64,000 nucleotides of DNA from Cervus elaphus (GCF_910594005.1 NC_057818.1:56184001-56248000), one strand, 5' to 3'; positions 1 through 13,018 are shown, counted from the first letter of the stretch. A program made the numbers and translations. The notes: a model not told the origin generated them from the sequence alone.

Positions 1-982
1 ACCACACTGGGGAAGCCCTGTGGTGCAGTTGGATACTATCAATTCATGGGCTTTGGTTTTTCTGGCCTATTTTTGAGTTTAGGGACAAGAACTGCAAAGG
101 GGAGAGGAGCCAGTGAGGCTGAAGACTGGATGTAACACCTTCACAGCTGAAGGGGAAAAGAAGAAATGGAGAAGAGACTTTGTGAGAAAATAATATGCTT
201 AATAATTTTTTTTTTTTTTTTGCTCAGAGATTGATGAGGGAAACTCACCTCCCTGCCACCGTGTGCTCTACTAAGCCTTTAGTAAAACCCACTTTTGTGT
301 GACTGGCTTATTTTGAAGGCTGTAAAGACATGGTGAGCTGGGCTTCCAGGGATGCCTGGCATGAAAGTTGATTGCTTGCATAGATACAGCGGTTAGAAGG
401 TACAGGTAATGTTAACCAAGATAATCTGCCATTACTTTTCCACAGAAGGAGAATATCCAGGTGCCAAGGGGGTGGGTTGGAAATAAGGATTGGAATAAAG
501 TAATCTAAATGAGAAACTTTGAAGTCAGTGCCGATCGGCTCCTTTAGGGGTTAACGGGCACTGTCGAGACTCAGGAAGGTGGGCTCAGGGGCGGCCAGGC
601 TCAGGGCGTGAGGGCGTGGTCTGATCTACAAGGCTGTCTGCAGGTCCCCACATGCAGTGACATGCAGATGAGAGATGAAGAGGGAGTTGGGTCAGTCTGA
701 GGTGCTCTTCTGTGCCACGGATGGGAGATGAGCGGTTGTCTTTGAGAGGAGCAGCGACAACTGCTGAGGGCAAGTGCAGTGTCTTCCTTAGGACCCCTGA
801 TAGAGTGGCTGCGTGGTCACCTCTGAGCTTACCCTCTGGGCGGGTGGCGGGGGGCGGGTCATGAGGATTGGAAAAGAGAAGTCAGCAGGAAGGAGTTGGA
901 TGGTGTGGGGGCAGGGAGCCTGAGGACCTTTGGACCTGGCAAAAGTGAAGGGGTAGTGAGATCGGCGATCAGAGCGGCTTAC
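1..982 (-). other. Intron 4 of gene A (no exon seen)
   Basis: This stretch follows the donor site of exon 4 of gene A on the minus strand and would be its fourth intron. In gene B the same intron is only about 200 bases, but no match to the expected fifth exon (the segment around membrane helix 5, 37 codons in gene B) is visible here, so exon 5 must lie left of the window or be lost. A run of T's sits near 207-220. I see no gene in it. Confidence 0.5.
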
Positions 983-2079
983 CTGCACTGAAATCTTTAG
1001 CCCCACCATCATGATTAAGAAGAGGAGGAACCAGACTGTGAAGATGCCCAGAGTGAGGTTCAGGACGAGGGTCTCGACCTCTTCTCCCATGTGGTTTGAG
1101 GCATTCAGGGTGGTGTGGTACCAGAAGTACTGGTGGGCTACAGTCTGAAGGCAAGAAAGGTCTGGGGGAAGCCAGTCACTCAGGCACCACCTCACCTGGT
1201 GGCTGCCCCTGCTTGTCACTGCCTCCCTCTGGCTCTCACTCCCTGCCTCCTGCTCCCCAGTGCCCCTGCCTCCCTGGGCTCTGCGGGCCCCCTCTCTCCC
1301 CCTCCTCACCGGTGACGTTGATGTTCCTCACCAGCGGGCGCTCGTCCCATGGCAGGGGATAACTGAAGGAGTTGCTGAGATAGGAGAGGCTCCAGGTGAT
1401 GATAATGCTGTTATACAAGCTCACCAAGACGCACACCTGGGGGTGGACACAGTGGGCCTGAAGGGGGGCGGGCTGGGTGGACATAGGGAACCTGGAGACC
1501 GTAAGGGGGCTGCTGGGATGCCCCTGGCTGGGCCCTCACTCACCAGTACGCTGGCGTAGCCAATGCCGCCCAGCCAGGGGACAAGCTGCTTCCAAACCTG
1601 GATGCTGTCCATGCGCAGACATTTCCCCATGATCATCTCCATGTACATGAGGGGAACCCCGAAAAAGAGGAGCATGAAGAAGTACATCAGGATAAAGTTG
1701 CCTGAAGAAGAGAGCCAGGAGCTGGGCTCAGACAGCCAGGAGTCCTGGCCCCCCTCCTCTTAATCTCCAGTCATCTCCTCCCCCAAATCCTCGGCGCCTG
1801 GGTGCCCAGTCCTAAAACTCCTTCTTTAAACTCAGGATCCAGGTCCCTGACCTTACCTCCTCCATTCAGATGACACAGGTAAGGGAACCGCCATATGCTG
1901 CTGAGACCAATGGAGAAGGCAACCTGGATCAAGATGTTCTCAGCTCTTTTAGTCTGAGCAAAGTAGTTTTGGGTCTTGGTTGCCAGGATCTCCTTGGCTG
2001 TGAGCTTCCAGGATGGTGTTGAGGAAGTGTGGCGTTCTTTGGGGGACTCTTCCTCTGATATTTCTTCAAGGAACTCCAT
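983..2079 (-). CDS. NTT5-like SLC6 transporter, gene A (5' part, exons 1-4)
   Basis: Plasma-membrane or vesicular solute transporter of the sodium/chloride-dependent SLC6 family, orphan NTT5 (SLC6A16) subgroup; the substrate is not known. Coding exons on the minus strand are 1857-2079, 1544-1701, 1310-1436 and 983-1137, all with GT/AG sites and matching phases (1, 0, 1, 0), giving 221 residues. The ATG has G at -3 and +4, and an in-frame TAG lies eight codons upstream. Helix 1 carries the family signature WRFPY (residues 63-67) followed by the NGGG turn. The Asn before this motif that helps bind sodium in most family members is Ser61. Extracellular loop 2 has two glycosylation sequons (Asn167, Asn181) but lacks the two cysteines that gene B and most SLC6 proteins have there. 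Exons 5-11 are not in the window, so whether the gene is intact cannot be judged. No stop or frameshift is seen in this part. Confidence 0.85.
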
Positions 2080-2202
2080 GACTTTCTTCTTACAGGCCCA
2101 CTAACTCCTGAGGGAATCTTGGGGTCACCAAGCAGAGCAGACTTTAAGGAACCTGTCTCAAGATACCAGACTGTAAAACCCCATGACAGAAAAGGTTTTA
2201 GA

Positions 2203-2550
2203 GGGCTTTCCTGGTGGCTCAGTGGTAAAGAATCTGCCTGCCAATGCAGGAGACACAGGTTCAATCCCTGGTCAGGGAAGATCCCACATGCCTTCTGAGC
2301 AACTAAGCCCGTGTGCCACAGATATTGAGCCTGTGCTCTACAGTCCGGGAGCCACAACTACTGAGCCCACTCGCCACAACTACTGAAGCCTGTGTGCCCC
2401 AGAGTCCTTGCTCCACAACAAGAGAAACCACCGTAATGAGAAGCTCAAGCACTGCAATGAAGAGTAGCCCCTGCTCTCTGAAATGAGAGAAAAGCCCTAG
2501 CAGCCAGGAAGACCCAGAGCAGCCAAATATAAATAAACTAATGTTTTAAG
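2203..2550 (+). mobile_element. CHR-type tRNA-derived SINE
   Basis: The element begins with the usual 'cctggtggctcag' tRNA-like head and ends in a short A-rich tail. It is flanked by perfect 12-bp target duplications AAAGGTTTTAGA at 2191-2202 and 2551-2562. It sits about 120 bases upstream of the start codon of gene A. Confidence 0.85.
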
Positions 2551-3652
2551 AAAGGTTTTAGACCAGTGAAGGCCAGAGTTGCCATGAGTTACTGGCTTTG
2601 AGAAAATAATTTAATTTCTCTGACACTCAGTTTTTTTCTCATCTTATAAGCAATAGATTGATTTCAAAATATTTAATAACTGTTATAGCAAGTGGGAAGT
2701 GGAATTAAATCTTTAAAGTGCTGAAAGACAATAACTTTGAATTTGGAATTCCATTTCTAGAAAACATATTCTTCAAGAATGAAGATGAAGTAAATACATT
2801 TTTGGACTAACAAAACCATGGAGTTTTGTTGCCAGAAGCCTGGCACTACTAAAAATAATACAGACGTTTCTTCTGGAAGAAGAAAATTTACCTCAGAAGA
2901 AAGGTCAGACACGCAGAAAAGAATTGAGAGTAATTAAAGTGAAAATATGTGGATAAAATTGAGACTGAAAAAAAAAACAACAGGAACACCTTGTTTAGTT
3001 TTAATTAAGTAAAGAACTAAATATATAACAACAAAGATTAGGAGGCTGGTAAATGGTAATTTAATTACTGGAAGTACTTTTCATTGTCTAGGTAGAGGAT
3101 AAAAGTACAAATAAATATAATTTGATAAAATATATGTATCTTTAATATGTGGGGGAATCATTAAAATAATATAATTCCTAAGCTATCAGAGGAAAAAAAA
3201 TGGACTAATGAAAACAATCAATGTACAAAGAATGCAAGAAAGAAGAGAAAAAGAAATATAGAATAGATAAGACAAGTACAAAACACCTAATCAGATGGTA
3301 GATTTAAACCTAAATCTGTCTCTAACACCAAACACAAAAATAAACTCAAAATGAATTAAAGAAGACCAGGTACTATAAAACTCCCAGAGGAAAACATCAG
3401 CAGGACACTCTCTGACATAAGTCGCAGCAAGATCTTTCTTGATCCACCTCCTAGAGTACTGAAAACAAAAATAAAAGACACTTTAAAAGAAATCACAAGC
3501 AAGATGAAAAGACAAGCCACAACATGGGAGAAAATATTTGAAATGAAGTGAACCACAAGGAATTAATCTCCAAGATATACAAACAGCTCATGCAGCTTAA
3601 TTAAAAACAAACAAAAAATACTTCACAAACAGCCCAATCAAAAATGAGGAAA

Positions 3653-3760
3653 GGGATTTCCTTGGTGGTTCAGTGCTTAAGACTGCACTTCCACTGCAGA
3701 GGGTGGAGGTTCTATCCCTGGTTGGGGAACTGGTCATGGCATGGCCAAAAAAGGGGGGTG
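3653..3760 (+). mobile_element. Truncated tRNA-derived SINE
   Basis: The sequence starts with the 'ttccttggtggttcag' head typical of ruminant tRNA SINEs and stops after about 108 bases, where L1 ORF2 sequence resumes. Confidence 0.7.
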
Positions 3761-3844
3761 GAAGATCTAAACAGACATTTCTCCAAAGAAGACACACAGA
3801 TGGCCAAAAAGCACATGAAAAGATGCTCAACATCACTAATTATT

Positions 3845-4050
3845 GGGCTTCCCTGGTGGCTCAGACAGTAAAGAATCTGCCTGCAATGCAGGAGACCTGG
3901 GTTCAATCCTTGGATTGGGAAGATCTGCTGAAGGAGGGTATGGCAACCCACTCCAGTATTCTTGCCTGGAGAATCCCCACAAACAGAGGAGCTTGGCAAG
4001 CTACAGCCCATGGGGTTGCAATGAGTTGGACTAAGTGACTAAGCACTCAG
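3845..4050 (+). mobile_element. Bov-tA SINE
   Basis: Typical ruminant Bov-tA: tRNA-like head, then the 'cactccagtattcttgcctgg' body and a tail resembling the BovB 3' end. It is inserted into old L1 sequence, which continues on both sides. Confidence 0.85.
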
Positions 4051-4369
4051 AGAAATGTAAATCAAAACTACAATGAGGTATCACCTCAAACTGGTCAGAA
4101 TAGCCATCATCAAAAAATTCTACAAACAATAAATTGCTAAATGCTGGAGAGGGCATAGAGAAAAGGGAACCCTCCTACACTGTTGGTGGGAAGGTAAATT
4201 GGTACAGCTACTATGCAGAACAGTACAACAGTTCCTTAAAAAACTAAAAATAGAGCTAACATACAATCAAGCAATCCCATTCCTGGGCATATATCCTGAG
4301 AAAATCATAACTTGAGAAGATACATGTCCTATACTTTTAAATAAATTGCTTCTTAATTAGCAATATTCC

Positions 4370-6110
4370 TCCATAGCAAACTTCTGACCTGGTGATTTTA
4401 CTGATGAATTGTACTGAACATTAAAGAAATAAATACTACTAATCTTGAATTAAAATCTTCCAGAATAGAAAAAGTAGCAAGACCAGCCTAACCTTAATAC
4501 CAAAACCTGGCAGGGAATTATGAAAAAAAAAAAAAAAGAAAATCACATTCCCAATATCTTTCATGAACATTAATGCAAACATCCCAAACGAAATACTAGC
4601 AAATCAAATGCATCAACACATAAAAACAACATTACATCACAATTGAGTTGAGCTTATTCCAGTAATGCAGGGAAGTTTAAAAGTTTAAAAAATATCAATC
4701 AAGATAACACAATAAAGGATAAAGTCATAAGATCATCTAAATATTTGTGTAAATTTTTGATAAAATGCAAAAACTATTCATTAAAAAAGAACTCTTGGGA
4801 AAGTAGGGCTAAAAATGAAGATCCTTGAATCCTCCTTCCAGCACAGGGGACGTGGATTCTATCCTTGGTCAGGGAACTAAGATCCCATATGTCTCGGAGC
4901 AACTAAGCCCATGCACCACAACTAAAATTGAACATTCTTAATTTCATAGAGATTACTTACAGAAAAGCTTACAGCAAACATCAAACTTAGTGATAAAATT
5001 TTGAAAGCCTTCCCTTGGAGATCAGTAATAAGACAAGATGCCCACTACCATCCCTTCTAGTCAAACCGAATTTAAAATTTGGATAGGTTAATAGCATCCA
5101 TGGCCCCACATCTTCAGTTTTTCCTTTATCTACTCCCTTCACAATGTTCTGGAGATCCTCTCACTAAGAGAGGCTGTAATCCACTTTCCTATCGCTTGAA
5201 TCTAGGCTGGTGTGCCAATTCAGAGACTAGGCTGCAAAAACTTTCGTTGTTACTGCTTGCTCTCTTACACTTTTGCTATCACCATAAGGAGGCATCTAGA
5301 CTAATCTGCTGAAATAGAGACATATAAACCGGAGCCGGATCACTCCAGAGGTCCCAGCTCAAGCTAGCTTAGAACAGTCAGTACCCCCACACATATTTGC
5401 TGACCCCAGCCTAATGACTCATGAGACACAGTAATAAATTCCGGTTGTTTTACGGCACTGAATTCTGAAGTGATGTATTAAACAGCATTTTGACGGTAAT
5501 AGATAATTGATATGAAGTCCTAGAAAGTAGAATAAGATTTTTTAGAGTATAAAGTTTGGAAAGAGAAGGAAAAGTGTCATTATTTATGTGAAAAATAAAA
5601 AGGAATCCATAAGTACATAACTGGATTAATAAGTGAGTAATAACAAGGTTGCTGAATACAGAGTTAATGGAATACTACTAATAGCATTTCTAATACCATC
5701 AAGAAATAGACAGGTAATGAAAAAATTAAAGGTAATGTTTATAATAACATGAAGATATTTCAAGTGTTTAAGAACTACTCTAACGAAAGAAAAGACCTTT
5801 ATACCAAAGCCTACAAATGATTACTGAGAGAAGTAAAAGTTTTGAGTAACTGAAGAGGTATTCCATGTCAACTCAGAAGATCATGGAAATGACAGAATTA
5901 AGTAATTCTGATGGGGAAAATGTATACTCATATTGAAAAAACAAAATTTGACTATTAGCTCACAACATACAAAAATTAATCCAGGAAGCTTCTAAAGAAA
6001 TTAATACAGGAGAATATCTTCATGATTTGGAGGTTAGGAAAGATTCCTTAAACAGAACTTAGAAAGGGCTAACCATAAGGAAAACAATAGGTAAAGGTGA
6101 GTTTATTAGA
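4370..6110 (+). mobile_element. Old L1 ORF2 fragments
   Basis: 4370-5045 and 5540-6110 resemble the reverse transcriptase region of an old L1 on the plus strand. A partial tRNA SINE lies at about 4830-4925, and a different old repeat (see 5050-5535) splits the L1. No open frame of useful length remains. Confidence 0.55.
5050..5535 (+). repeat. Old interspersed repeat, family uncertain
   Basis: This stretch separates two L1 pieces. Its right part, with a motif like 'gttgttttacggcactgaa' followed by a TA-rich tail, resembles a common mammalian repeat of LTR or MaLR type. I cannot name the family with certainty. Confidence 0.35.
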
Positions 6111-6330
6111 ATTTAGTATATCTGTTCATAAACAGACATGGTTAAAACGAAGACTGAAGATCCCGTGTGCCTTAAATAAGACCCAATGCAGCCAAATAAA
6201 TAAATAAATATTTTTAAAACTAAAATTATTAAAATTTAAAACTACAATTATTAATATATATATGTCTATTTCTTACAAATGAGATACGATTATAGAACAT
6301 ATATATTGGATAATACTGTTAAAAGTAACA

Positions 6331-6545
6331 TGAAAGTGAAAGTGTTGGTCAGTCTGTGTTCGACTCTTCGGGACCCCATGGACTGTAGACCACCAGCTTC
6401 CCCTGTTCATGGAATTCTCCAAGCAAGAATACTGGAGTGGGTTGCCATTCCCTTCTCCAGGGGATCTTCCCCACCCAAGGATCAAACCCACCCCAAGGGT
6501 ATCCTGCATTGCAGGCAGATTAACACTGAGCCACCTGGGAAGCCC
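6331..6545 (-). mobile_element. Bov-tA/BovA SINE, reverse
   Basis: Reverse complement of the standard Bov-tA element, reading from the BovB-like tail at 6331 to the tRNA-like head at about 6545. A further scrap of SINE tail lies at about 6155-6212. Confidence 0.85.
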
Positions 6546-6839
6546 CAAACGTAACACAGAGTATATAAATATACATTAATATATACTCTATGAACATATA
6601 AGTTATTTCTTACAGATTGGAGATTTATTGGATATATACAGTATACATTTCCATGATATCATGAGTATATAATGAGTATTTTCCTAGGTAATAAGGCATT
6701 CTTTAAAATATGATTTTTAATGGCTACGTAATATTCTGGAGTCATTATATAAACCTGACCAAATCTATGGTCTGCTTAAGTCTTACTGAGCATGCTTCAC
6801 AGCCGGTTTAGTTTAGCACCCAGGGCCCTTCCTGAACAG

Positions 6840-7760
6840 CCCACTGCTTCCCGCTCCGACTCCCAGCACTGACCCTACCTCCAACAGCAGCCAGCCCCTT
6901 GTCACCCTTTCAAGGCTTCTCACCTGCAGTTTGCTCTTTGATTCAGATGGGAGAGTACCAGGAGTCTAGAGTCAGTGAAGGCCGTGCCTATCACGTCCCA
7001 ACCCTACCGGCCTCAGCCCCATCACCTGCTGGAGGGAGTCGTTGTCTCCAGGGCGGGCCCATCCAAGGCCTGGTTGAGGAGAGAGAAAGGGGGAGAAGAT
7101 GGGAGGCGAGCTGGGGAGCAGAGAGGGGGCCGGATGGGCCACCAGACTTCTGCTCTAACCGCTGGCGTTTTGCTACCCGGCTTGGGGGCCGACGCTCCCC
7201 GCCCAGGTTCAGGGCATCCTGGACCCCTAAATTCCTGGGAAGAAAGGGAGATGGGAGGGGAAGTTCCGAGGCCTGCGTCCAGAGGCGGAGCGGTGCAGGA
7301 AGGGGGAACAGACGCCTAGCTCCCAGAGAGGTCAGGAACTGGGACCACCCCCCACCTTTACCCGCCACTGACACGCGCATCTGGACAAGACCGGTCGCTT
7401 CTGCGGGCGCTTGGGGGTGGGGCGGCCTGGGCACGCGACGAGGGTATGAAGGTCGGTGCAAACCATTGCCACTGGGGTCAGAGGAGATTTTAATATCTCG
7501 CTGTAGCCGAAAGGTGAAGTAGGCAATTTACCTTGAAGATGCGCTCGCATCTGCGGTGCCTGCCCTCTTCAGACCCCCAGCCCAGCCGCTGTGGACTCAC
7601 TCTTCTAGGCTTCGGACCCACAGTCCTTAGACCGCTGCGGGCGTCTTGGACTTCTCTCTCTGAAGGGAGCCGCATTCCCCATGATTCCCAGAGCTTTGAA
7701 AGCTGAGGATCTGCGCGCTTAGGTGTGACGCCTAGTTCAGTTCTTCCCACTCCCTTCACC
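6840..7760. promoter_or_regulatory. CpG-rich unique region, candidate promoter
   Basis: This is the only long non-transposon stretch in the left part of the window that is GC-rich with many CpGs (densest at about 7160-7460). It lies 4.8-5.7 kb upstream of the gene A start codon, a plausible place for a promoter and untranslated first exon. Long open frames run through it on both strands, but they overlap in several frames, show no recognisable domain, and are what GC-rich DNA gives by chance. The promoter role is an inference from composition and position. Confidence 0.3.
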
Positions 7761-8420
7761 CCATCATCCCTGCCTTCTTTGAGGATCTTCTCTCCAAGTT
7801 TATTCTTTGAGGAGGATCCCTTGCTGTGGCTGGAGTGAGATCACCTGTTGCTAGGCAGATAGTAGTTTGGTGGTATTGCGTCTCTGGGTTTTAATAGGTG
7901 AATTCACTACTAAAGATGAAGCATATAAAAAAAAAAAGATGAAGCATAAAGAACTTAATATTCCACCTAAGAAATCAGAATAACACCCAAACAAGCTAGA
8001 AACAGTATAATAAAATAAAAGGTGAAATTAATACAACAGAAAGTGAAAAAAGTAAAAAAAAAAAAAAAAAAAAATCTAATCCAAATGCTGCTTGTGAGCC
8101 TGACTTTAAAAAAAGTAAAAATAAAAGTATACAACATTAAGAATGAGAAAAACAACATCGTCACCAAAATTAGAATTTTAAGGGAATCCTATATGAAATT
8201 CTAGGTCAACAAATCTAAAACCCTAGAGGACACTGACATTATTTAGCAAGTTTAAATTGTTAAAGTGATCCAAGAATTTGGGGGTGGGAGGAATCAATAG
8301 AAATGATTTAGAAGATGAGTAAAGATCTACCATTGATACAGGCACTGGGACCAGATGGGTTCAGTGCTGAGTTTTGTTTAACCTTTGAAAAAACGGATTG
8401 TTCTAATGTCAATTAAACCA
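7761..8420. other. Spacer, no gene recognised
   Basis: AT-rich sequence with A-runs (for example 8053-8073). A short piece near 8335-8385 resembles the Gly-Pro-Asp-Gly-Phe region of L1 ORF2. Nothing else is recognisable. Confidence 0.4.
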
Positions 8421-8424
8421 TATA

Positions 8425-9092
8425 ACTCAAAGTATGATCCATGAAGAAAAAGGCAGAGGAACCAGAGATCAAATTGCCAACATTCATTGGATCATAGAGA
8501 AAGCAAGGGAATTCCAGAAAAATATCTACTTCTGCTTCATTGACTACACAAAAGCCTTTGACTTATGAGAATCACAACAAACTGGAAAAATTCTTAAAGA
8601 GATGGGAATACCAGACCATTTTACCTGTCTCCTGAGAAACCTGTATGCCGGTCAAGAAGCAACAGTTAAAACCTTACACAGAAAAACAAACTGGTTCAAA
8701 ATTGGGAAAGAAGTATGTCAAGGTTATATATTGTCATCCTGTTTATTTAATTTATATGCAGAGTACATCATGAGAAATGCTGGGTTGGATGAACCACAAC
8801 CTGGAATCAAGATTGCTGGGAGAAATATCAACAACCTTAGATATGCAGATGATACCATTCTAATGGCAGAAAGTGAAGAGGAACTAAAGAGCCTCTTGAT
8901 GAAGGTGAAAGAGGAGAGCAAAAAAGCTGGCTTAAAATTCAACATTCAAAAAACTAAGATTATGGCATCTGGTCACATCACTTCCTGGCAAATAGAAGAG
9001 GAAAAAGTGGAGGCAGTGACAGATTTTATTTTCTTGGGTTTCAAAATCACTGTGGACAGTGACTGCAGCCATGAAATCACAAGGTGCAATTA
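8425..9092 (+). mobile_element. BovB LINE fragment (reverse transcriptase part)
   Basis: Partial RTE-type BovB reverse transcriptase. A 209-codon open frame (8602-9231) contains the core motifs, including the tyrosine-alanine-aspartate-aspartate catalytic box near codon 80 of that frame. A stop breaks the frame upstream. The similarity ends near 9092, where the 5' region of another BovB begins. Confidence 0.8.
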
Positions 9093-9752
9093 TCAAGGTG
9101 CAAGCATTTGTGTATTACCTCCGAGTCGACATTATCTTCATTACCTCCACCATAGTTTGGTCTCAGGTCAAACAACAAGGAGGGAACGCAGCCCTACCCA
9201 TCAACAGAAAATTGGATTAAAGATTTACTGAGCACGGCCCCACCCATCAGAACAAGACCCAGTTTCCCCATCAGTCTCTCCTATCAGGAAGCTTCCATAA
9301 GCTTCTTATTCTTATCAGAGGGCAGACAGAATGAAAACCACAGTCACAGAAAACTAATCAAACTGATCACATGGACCACAGCCTTGTCTAACTCAATGAA
9401 ACTATGAGCTACACCATGTAGGGCCACCCAAGGTGGATGGGTCATGATGGAGAGTTCTGACAAAACTTGGCCCACTGGAGAAGGGAATGGCAAACCACTT
9501 CAGTATTCTTGCCTTGAGAACCCCATGAACAGTATGAAAAGGCAAAAAGATATGACACTGAAAGATGAACTCCCTGGGTCGGTAGGTGCCCAATATGTTA
9601 CTGGAGAAGAGTGGAGAAATAACTCCAGAAAGAATGAAGAGATGAAGTCAAAGCGAAAACAATGCCCAGGTGATGGAAGTAAAAGTTCAATGCTGTAAAG
9701 AACAATACTGCATAGGAACCTGGAATGTTAAGTCCATGAATCAAGGTAAATT

Positions 9753-10237
9753 CAGTTCAGTTCAGTTGCTCAGTTGTGTCTGACTCTTTGCAACCCCATG
9801 AACTGCAGCACGCCAGGCTTCCGTGTCCATTACCAGTTCCCAGAGCTTACTCAAACTCATGTCCACTGAGTCGGTGATAGCATCCAACCATCTCATCCCC
9901 TATCGTCCCCTTCTCCTCCTGCCTTCAATCTTTCTCAGGATCAGGGTCTTTTCAAATGAGTCAGTTCTTTGAATCAGGTGGCCAAAGTATTGGAGTTTCA
10001 GCTTCAGCATCAGTCCTTCCAATGAATATTCAGGACTGATTTCCTTTAGGATGGACTGGTTGGATGTCCTTGCAGTCCAAGGGACTCTCAAGAATCTTCT
10101 CCAACACCACAGTTCAAAAGCATCAATTCTTTGGCACTCAGCTTTCTATATAGTCCAAACTCTCACATCCATACATGACTACTGGAAAAACCATAGCCTT
10201 GACTAGATGGACCTTTGTTAGCAAAGTAATGTCTCTG
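9753..10237 (-). mobile_element. 5'-truncated BovB inserted in BovB, reverse
   Basis: Reverse-oriented BovB 3' end with an open remnant of the C-terminal region at 9900-10091. It starts with the 'cagttcagttcagtt' 3'-end repeats. Target duplications CAAGGTAAATT lie at 9742-9752 and 10238-10248, and the host BovB reads on across them. Confidence 0.85.
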
Positions 10238-13018
10238 CAAGGTAAATTGGAAGTGGTCAAATAGGAGATGGCAAGAGTGAACATCTACATTTTAGGAATC
10301 AGTGAACTAAAATGGACTGGAATGGGTGTATCTACTACTGTGGGCAAGAATCCCTTAGAATAAATGGAGTAACGATCATAGTCAACAAAAGAGTCCAAAA
10401 TGCGGTACTTGGGTGCAATCTCAAAAATGATGGAATGATCTCTGTTCATTTCCAAGGCAAACTATTCAATATCACAGTAATCCAAGTCTATGCCCCAACC
10501 AGTAATGCTGAAGAAGCTGAAGTTGAATGGTTCTGTGAAGACCTACAAGACCTTCTAGAACTAACACCCAAAAAAGATATCCTTTTCATCATAGGGGACT
10601 AGAATGCAAAAGTAGAAAGTCAGGAGATACCTGGAGTAACAGGCAAATTTGGCCTTGGAGTATAAAATGAAGCAGGTCAAAGGCTAACAGAGTTTTGCCA
10701 AGAGAACGCACTGGTCATAGCAAACACCCTCTTCCAACAACAAAAGAGAAGACTCTACACATGGACATCACCAGATGGCCAATACTGAAATCAGATTGAT
10801 TATATTCTTTGCAGCCAAAGATGGGAGAAGCTCTATACAGTCAGCAAAAACAAGACCTGGAGCTGACTGTGGCTCAGATCATGAACTCCTTATTGCCAAA
10901 TTCAGGCTTAAATTGAAGAAAGTAGGGAAAACTACTAGACCATTCAGATATGACCTCAATCAAATCCCTTATGATTATACAGTGGAAGTAACAAATAGAT
11001 TCAAGGGATTAGATCTGATAGACAGAGTGCCTGAAGAACTATGGATGGAGGTTTGTGACACTGTACAGAAGATAGTGATCAAGACCATCCCCAAGAAAAA
11101 GAAATGCAAAAAGGCAAAATGGTTGTCTGAGGAGGCCTTACAAATAGTTGTGTAAAGAAGAGAAGTGAAAAGCAAAGGAGAAAAGGAAAGATATACCCAT
11201 TTGAATGCAGAGTTCCAAAGAATAGCAAGGAGAGATAAGAAAGCCTTCCTCAGTGATCAAAGGAAAGAAATAGAGGAAAACAATAGAATGGGAAAGACTA
11301 GACATCTCAAGAAAATTAGAGATACCAAGGGAACATTTCATGCAAAGATGGGCTCAATAAAGGACAGAAATGGTATGGACCTAACAGAAGCAGAAGAGAT
11401 TAAGAAGAGGTGGCAAGAATACATAGAAGAACTCTACAAAAAAGATCTTAATGACCCAGATAACCACGATGGTGTGATCACTGGACTACAGCCAGACATC
11501 TTGGAGTGCAAAGTCAAGTGGAACTCAGGAGGCATCACTACGAACAAAGCTAATGGAGGTGACGGAATTCCAGCTGAGCCATGTCAAATGCTGGAAGATA
11601 CTGCTGTTAAAGTGCTGCACTCAATATGCCAGCAAATTTGGAGAACTCAGCAGTGGCCACAGGACTGGATAAGGTCAGTTTTCATTCCAATCCCAAAGAA
11701 AGGCAGTGCCAAAGAATGTTCAAACTACCGCACAATTGCACTCATCACATGCTAGCAAAGTAATGCTCAAAATTCTCCAACCCAGGCTTCAACAGTACAT
11801 GAACCGTGAACTTCCAGATGTTCAAGCTGGATTAAGAAATGGCAGAGGAACCAGAGATCAAATTGCCAACAACTGTTGGATCACCAAAAAAGCAAGAGAG
11901 TTCCAGAAAAACATCTACTTTTGCTTTATTGACTAAGCCAAAGCCTTTGACTGTGTGAATCACAACAAATTGTGGAAAATTCTTCAAGAGGTGGGAATAC
12001 CAGACCACCTGACCTGCCTCCTGAGAAACCTGTATGCAGGTCAAGAAGCAACAGTTAGAACTGGACATGGGACAACAGACTGGTTCCAAATCAGGAAAGG
12101 ATTATGTCAGGGGTGTATATTGTCACGCTGCTTATTTAACTTATATGCAGAGTACATCATGAGAAATGCCAGGCTGGATGAAGCATAAGCTTGAATCAAG
12201 ATTGCCAGGAGAGGGGGGAGGAGCCAAGATGGCGGAGGAGTAGGACCGGGAGACCACTTTCTCTCCTACAAATTCATCAAAAGAATAACCGAATGCAGAG
12301 CAAACTTCACAAAACAACTTCTGATCGCTAGCTGAGGTCATCAGGCGCCCAGAAAAGCAGACCATTGTCTTCGAAAGGAGGTAGGACAAAATATAAAAGA
12401 TAAAAAGTGAGACAAAAGAGCTAAGGACGGAGACCCGTCCCGGGAAGGGAGTCTTAGGCGGCCTTGCTTGGGCTAGGGTCCGGGCCTGAGTGCCCTGAGG
12501 ACAATCGGGGGGAGCTTCTGTGAGGTGCCAACTTGAACTGTGGGAGACCAAAGGAGAGAGAGAAAATTGACCGGCCGGAACACACTGCCGGCCGTTCGCA
12601 GAACAAAGGGACGGAGAAAGTCCCGAGAAGAGCTCGCAGGCTGCGGACCGGCCCAGCCCCGCCGGAGGCAGGAGGCAGGGGGGAAGGGAAGGTCGCGGCG
12701 AGACACAGGGCGCAGGCACCCGACCGTCGCGGGCGGGGACTGGGGCTGGGGACGCGGAGGGCGGAAGGCGCGCGCACCCGCCTGGCGCCAGCGGAAACTG
12801 AGACTGGGTCCGCGGAAGGGAGTGAGTGCGCCACACCTGGGGATAGTGCGCCCATCAAGCCCCTCACTGCCTGGACCGCTCTGACGGGGAAGGCACAGAG
12901 AGCAGGCGCAGCTTTTCCTTCCGCGCTTTTGTGTAACACCCGAGGGCTGGAACCTCGCGCGGCGCGGGGCGCGCTCCATATAGAACAGCCGGGAGCCTGA
13001 GCAGCGCAGACTGAGAAA

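Larger units (their letters stand above)
2580..4330 (+). mobile_element. Old L1 fragments with inserted SINEs
   Basis: The left part (about 2690-2830) resembles the end of L1 ORF1 and the segment between the ORFs. The right part (about 3290-4330) resembles the 3' end of ORF2, including the stretches that encode the C-terminal part next to the cysteine knuckle. Many stops and indels are present. Two SINEs interrupt it. Family assignment is by eye. Confidence 0.65.

Noticed and set aside
788..1309. 173-codon minus-strand open frame
   Set aside because: It runs through exon 4 of gene A into both flanking introns; only 983-1137 fits the family.
6899..7522. 207-codon plus-strand frame and overlapping frames in the CpG-rich block
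   Set aside because: Several frames on both strands are open at once because of GC richness, and none shows a domain or conserved motif.
8602..9231. 209-codon frame as a host gene with reverse transcriptase
   Set aside because: It is a fragment of a BovB LINE with a stop upstream and foreign sequence at its end.
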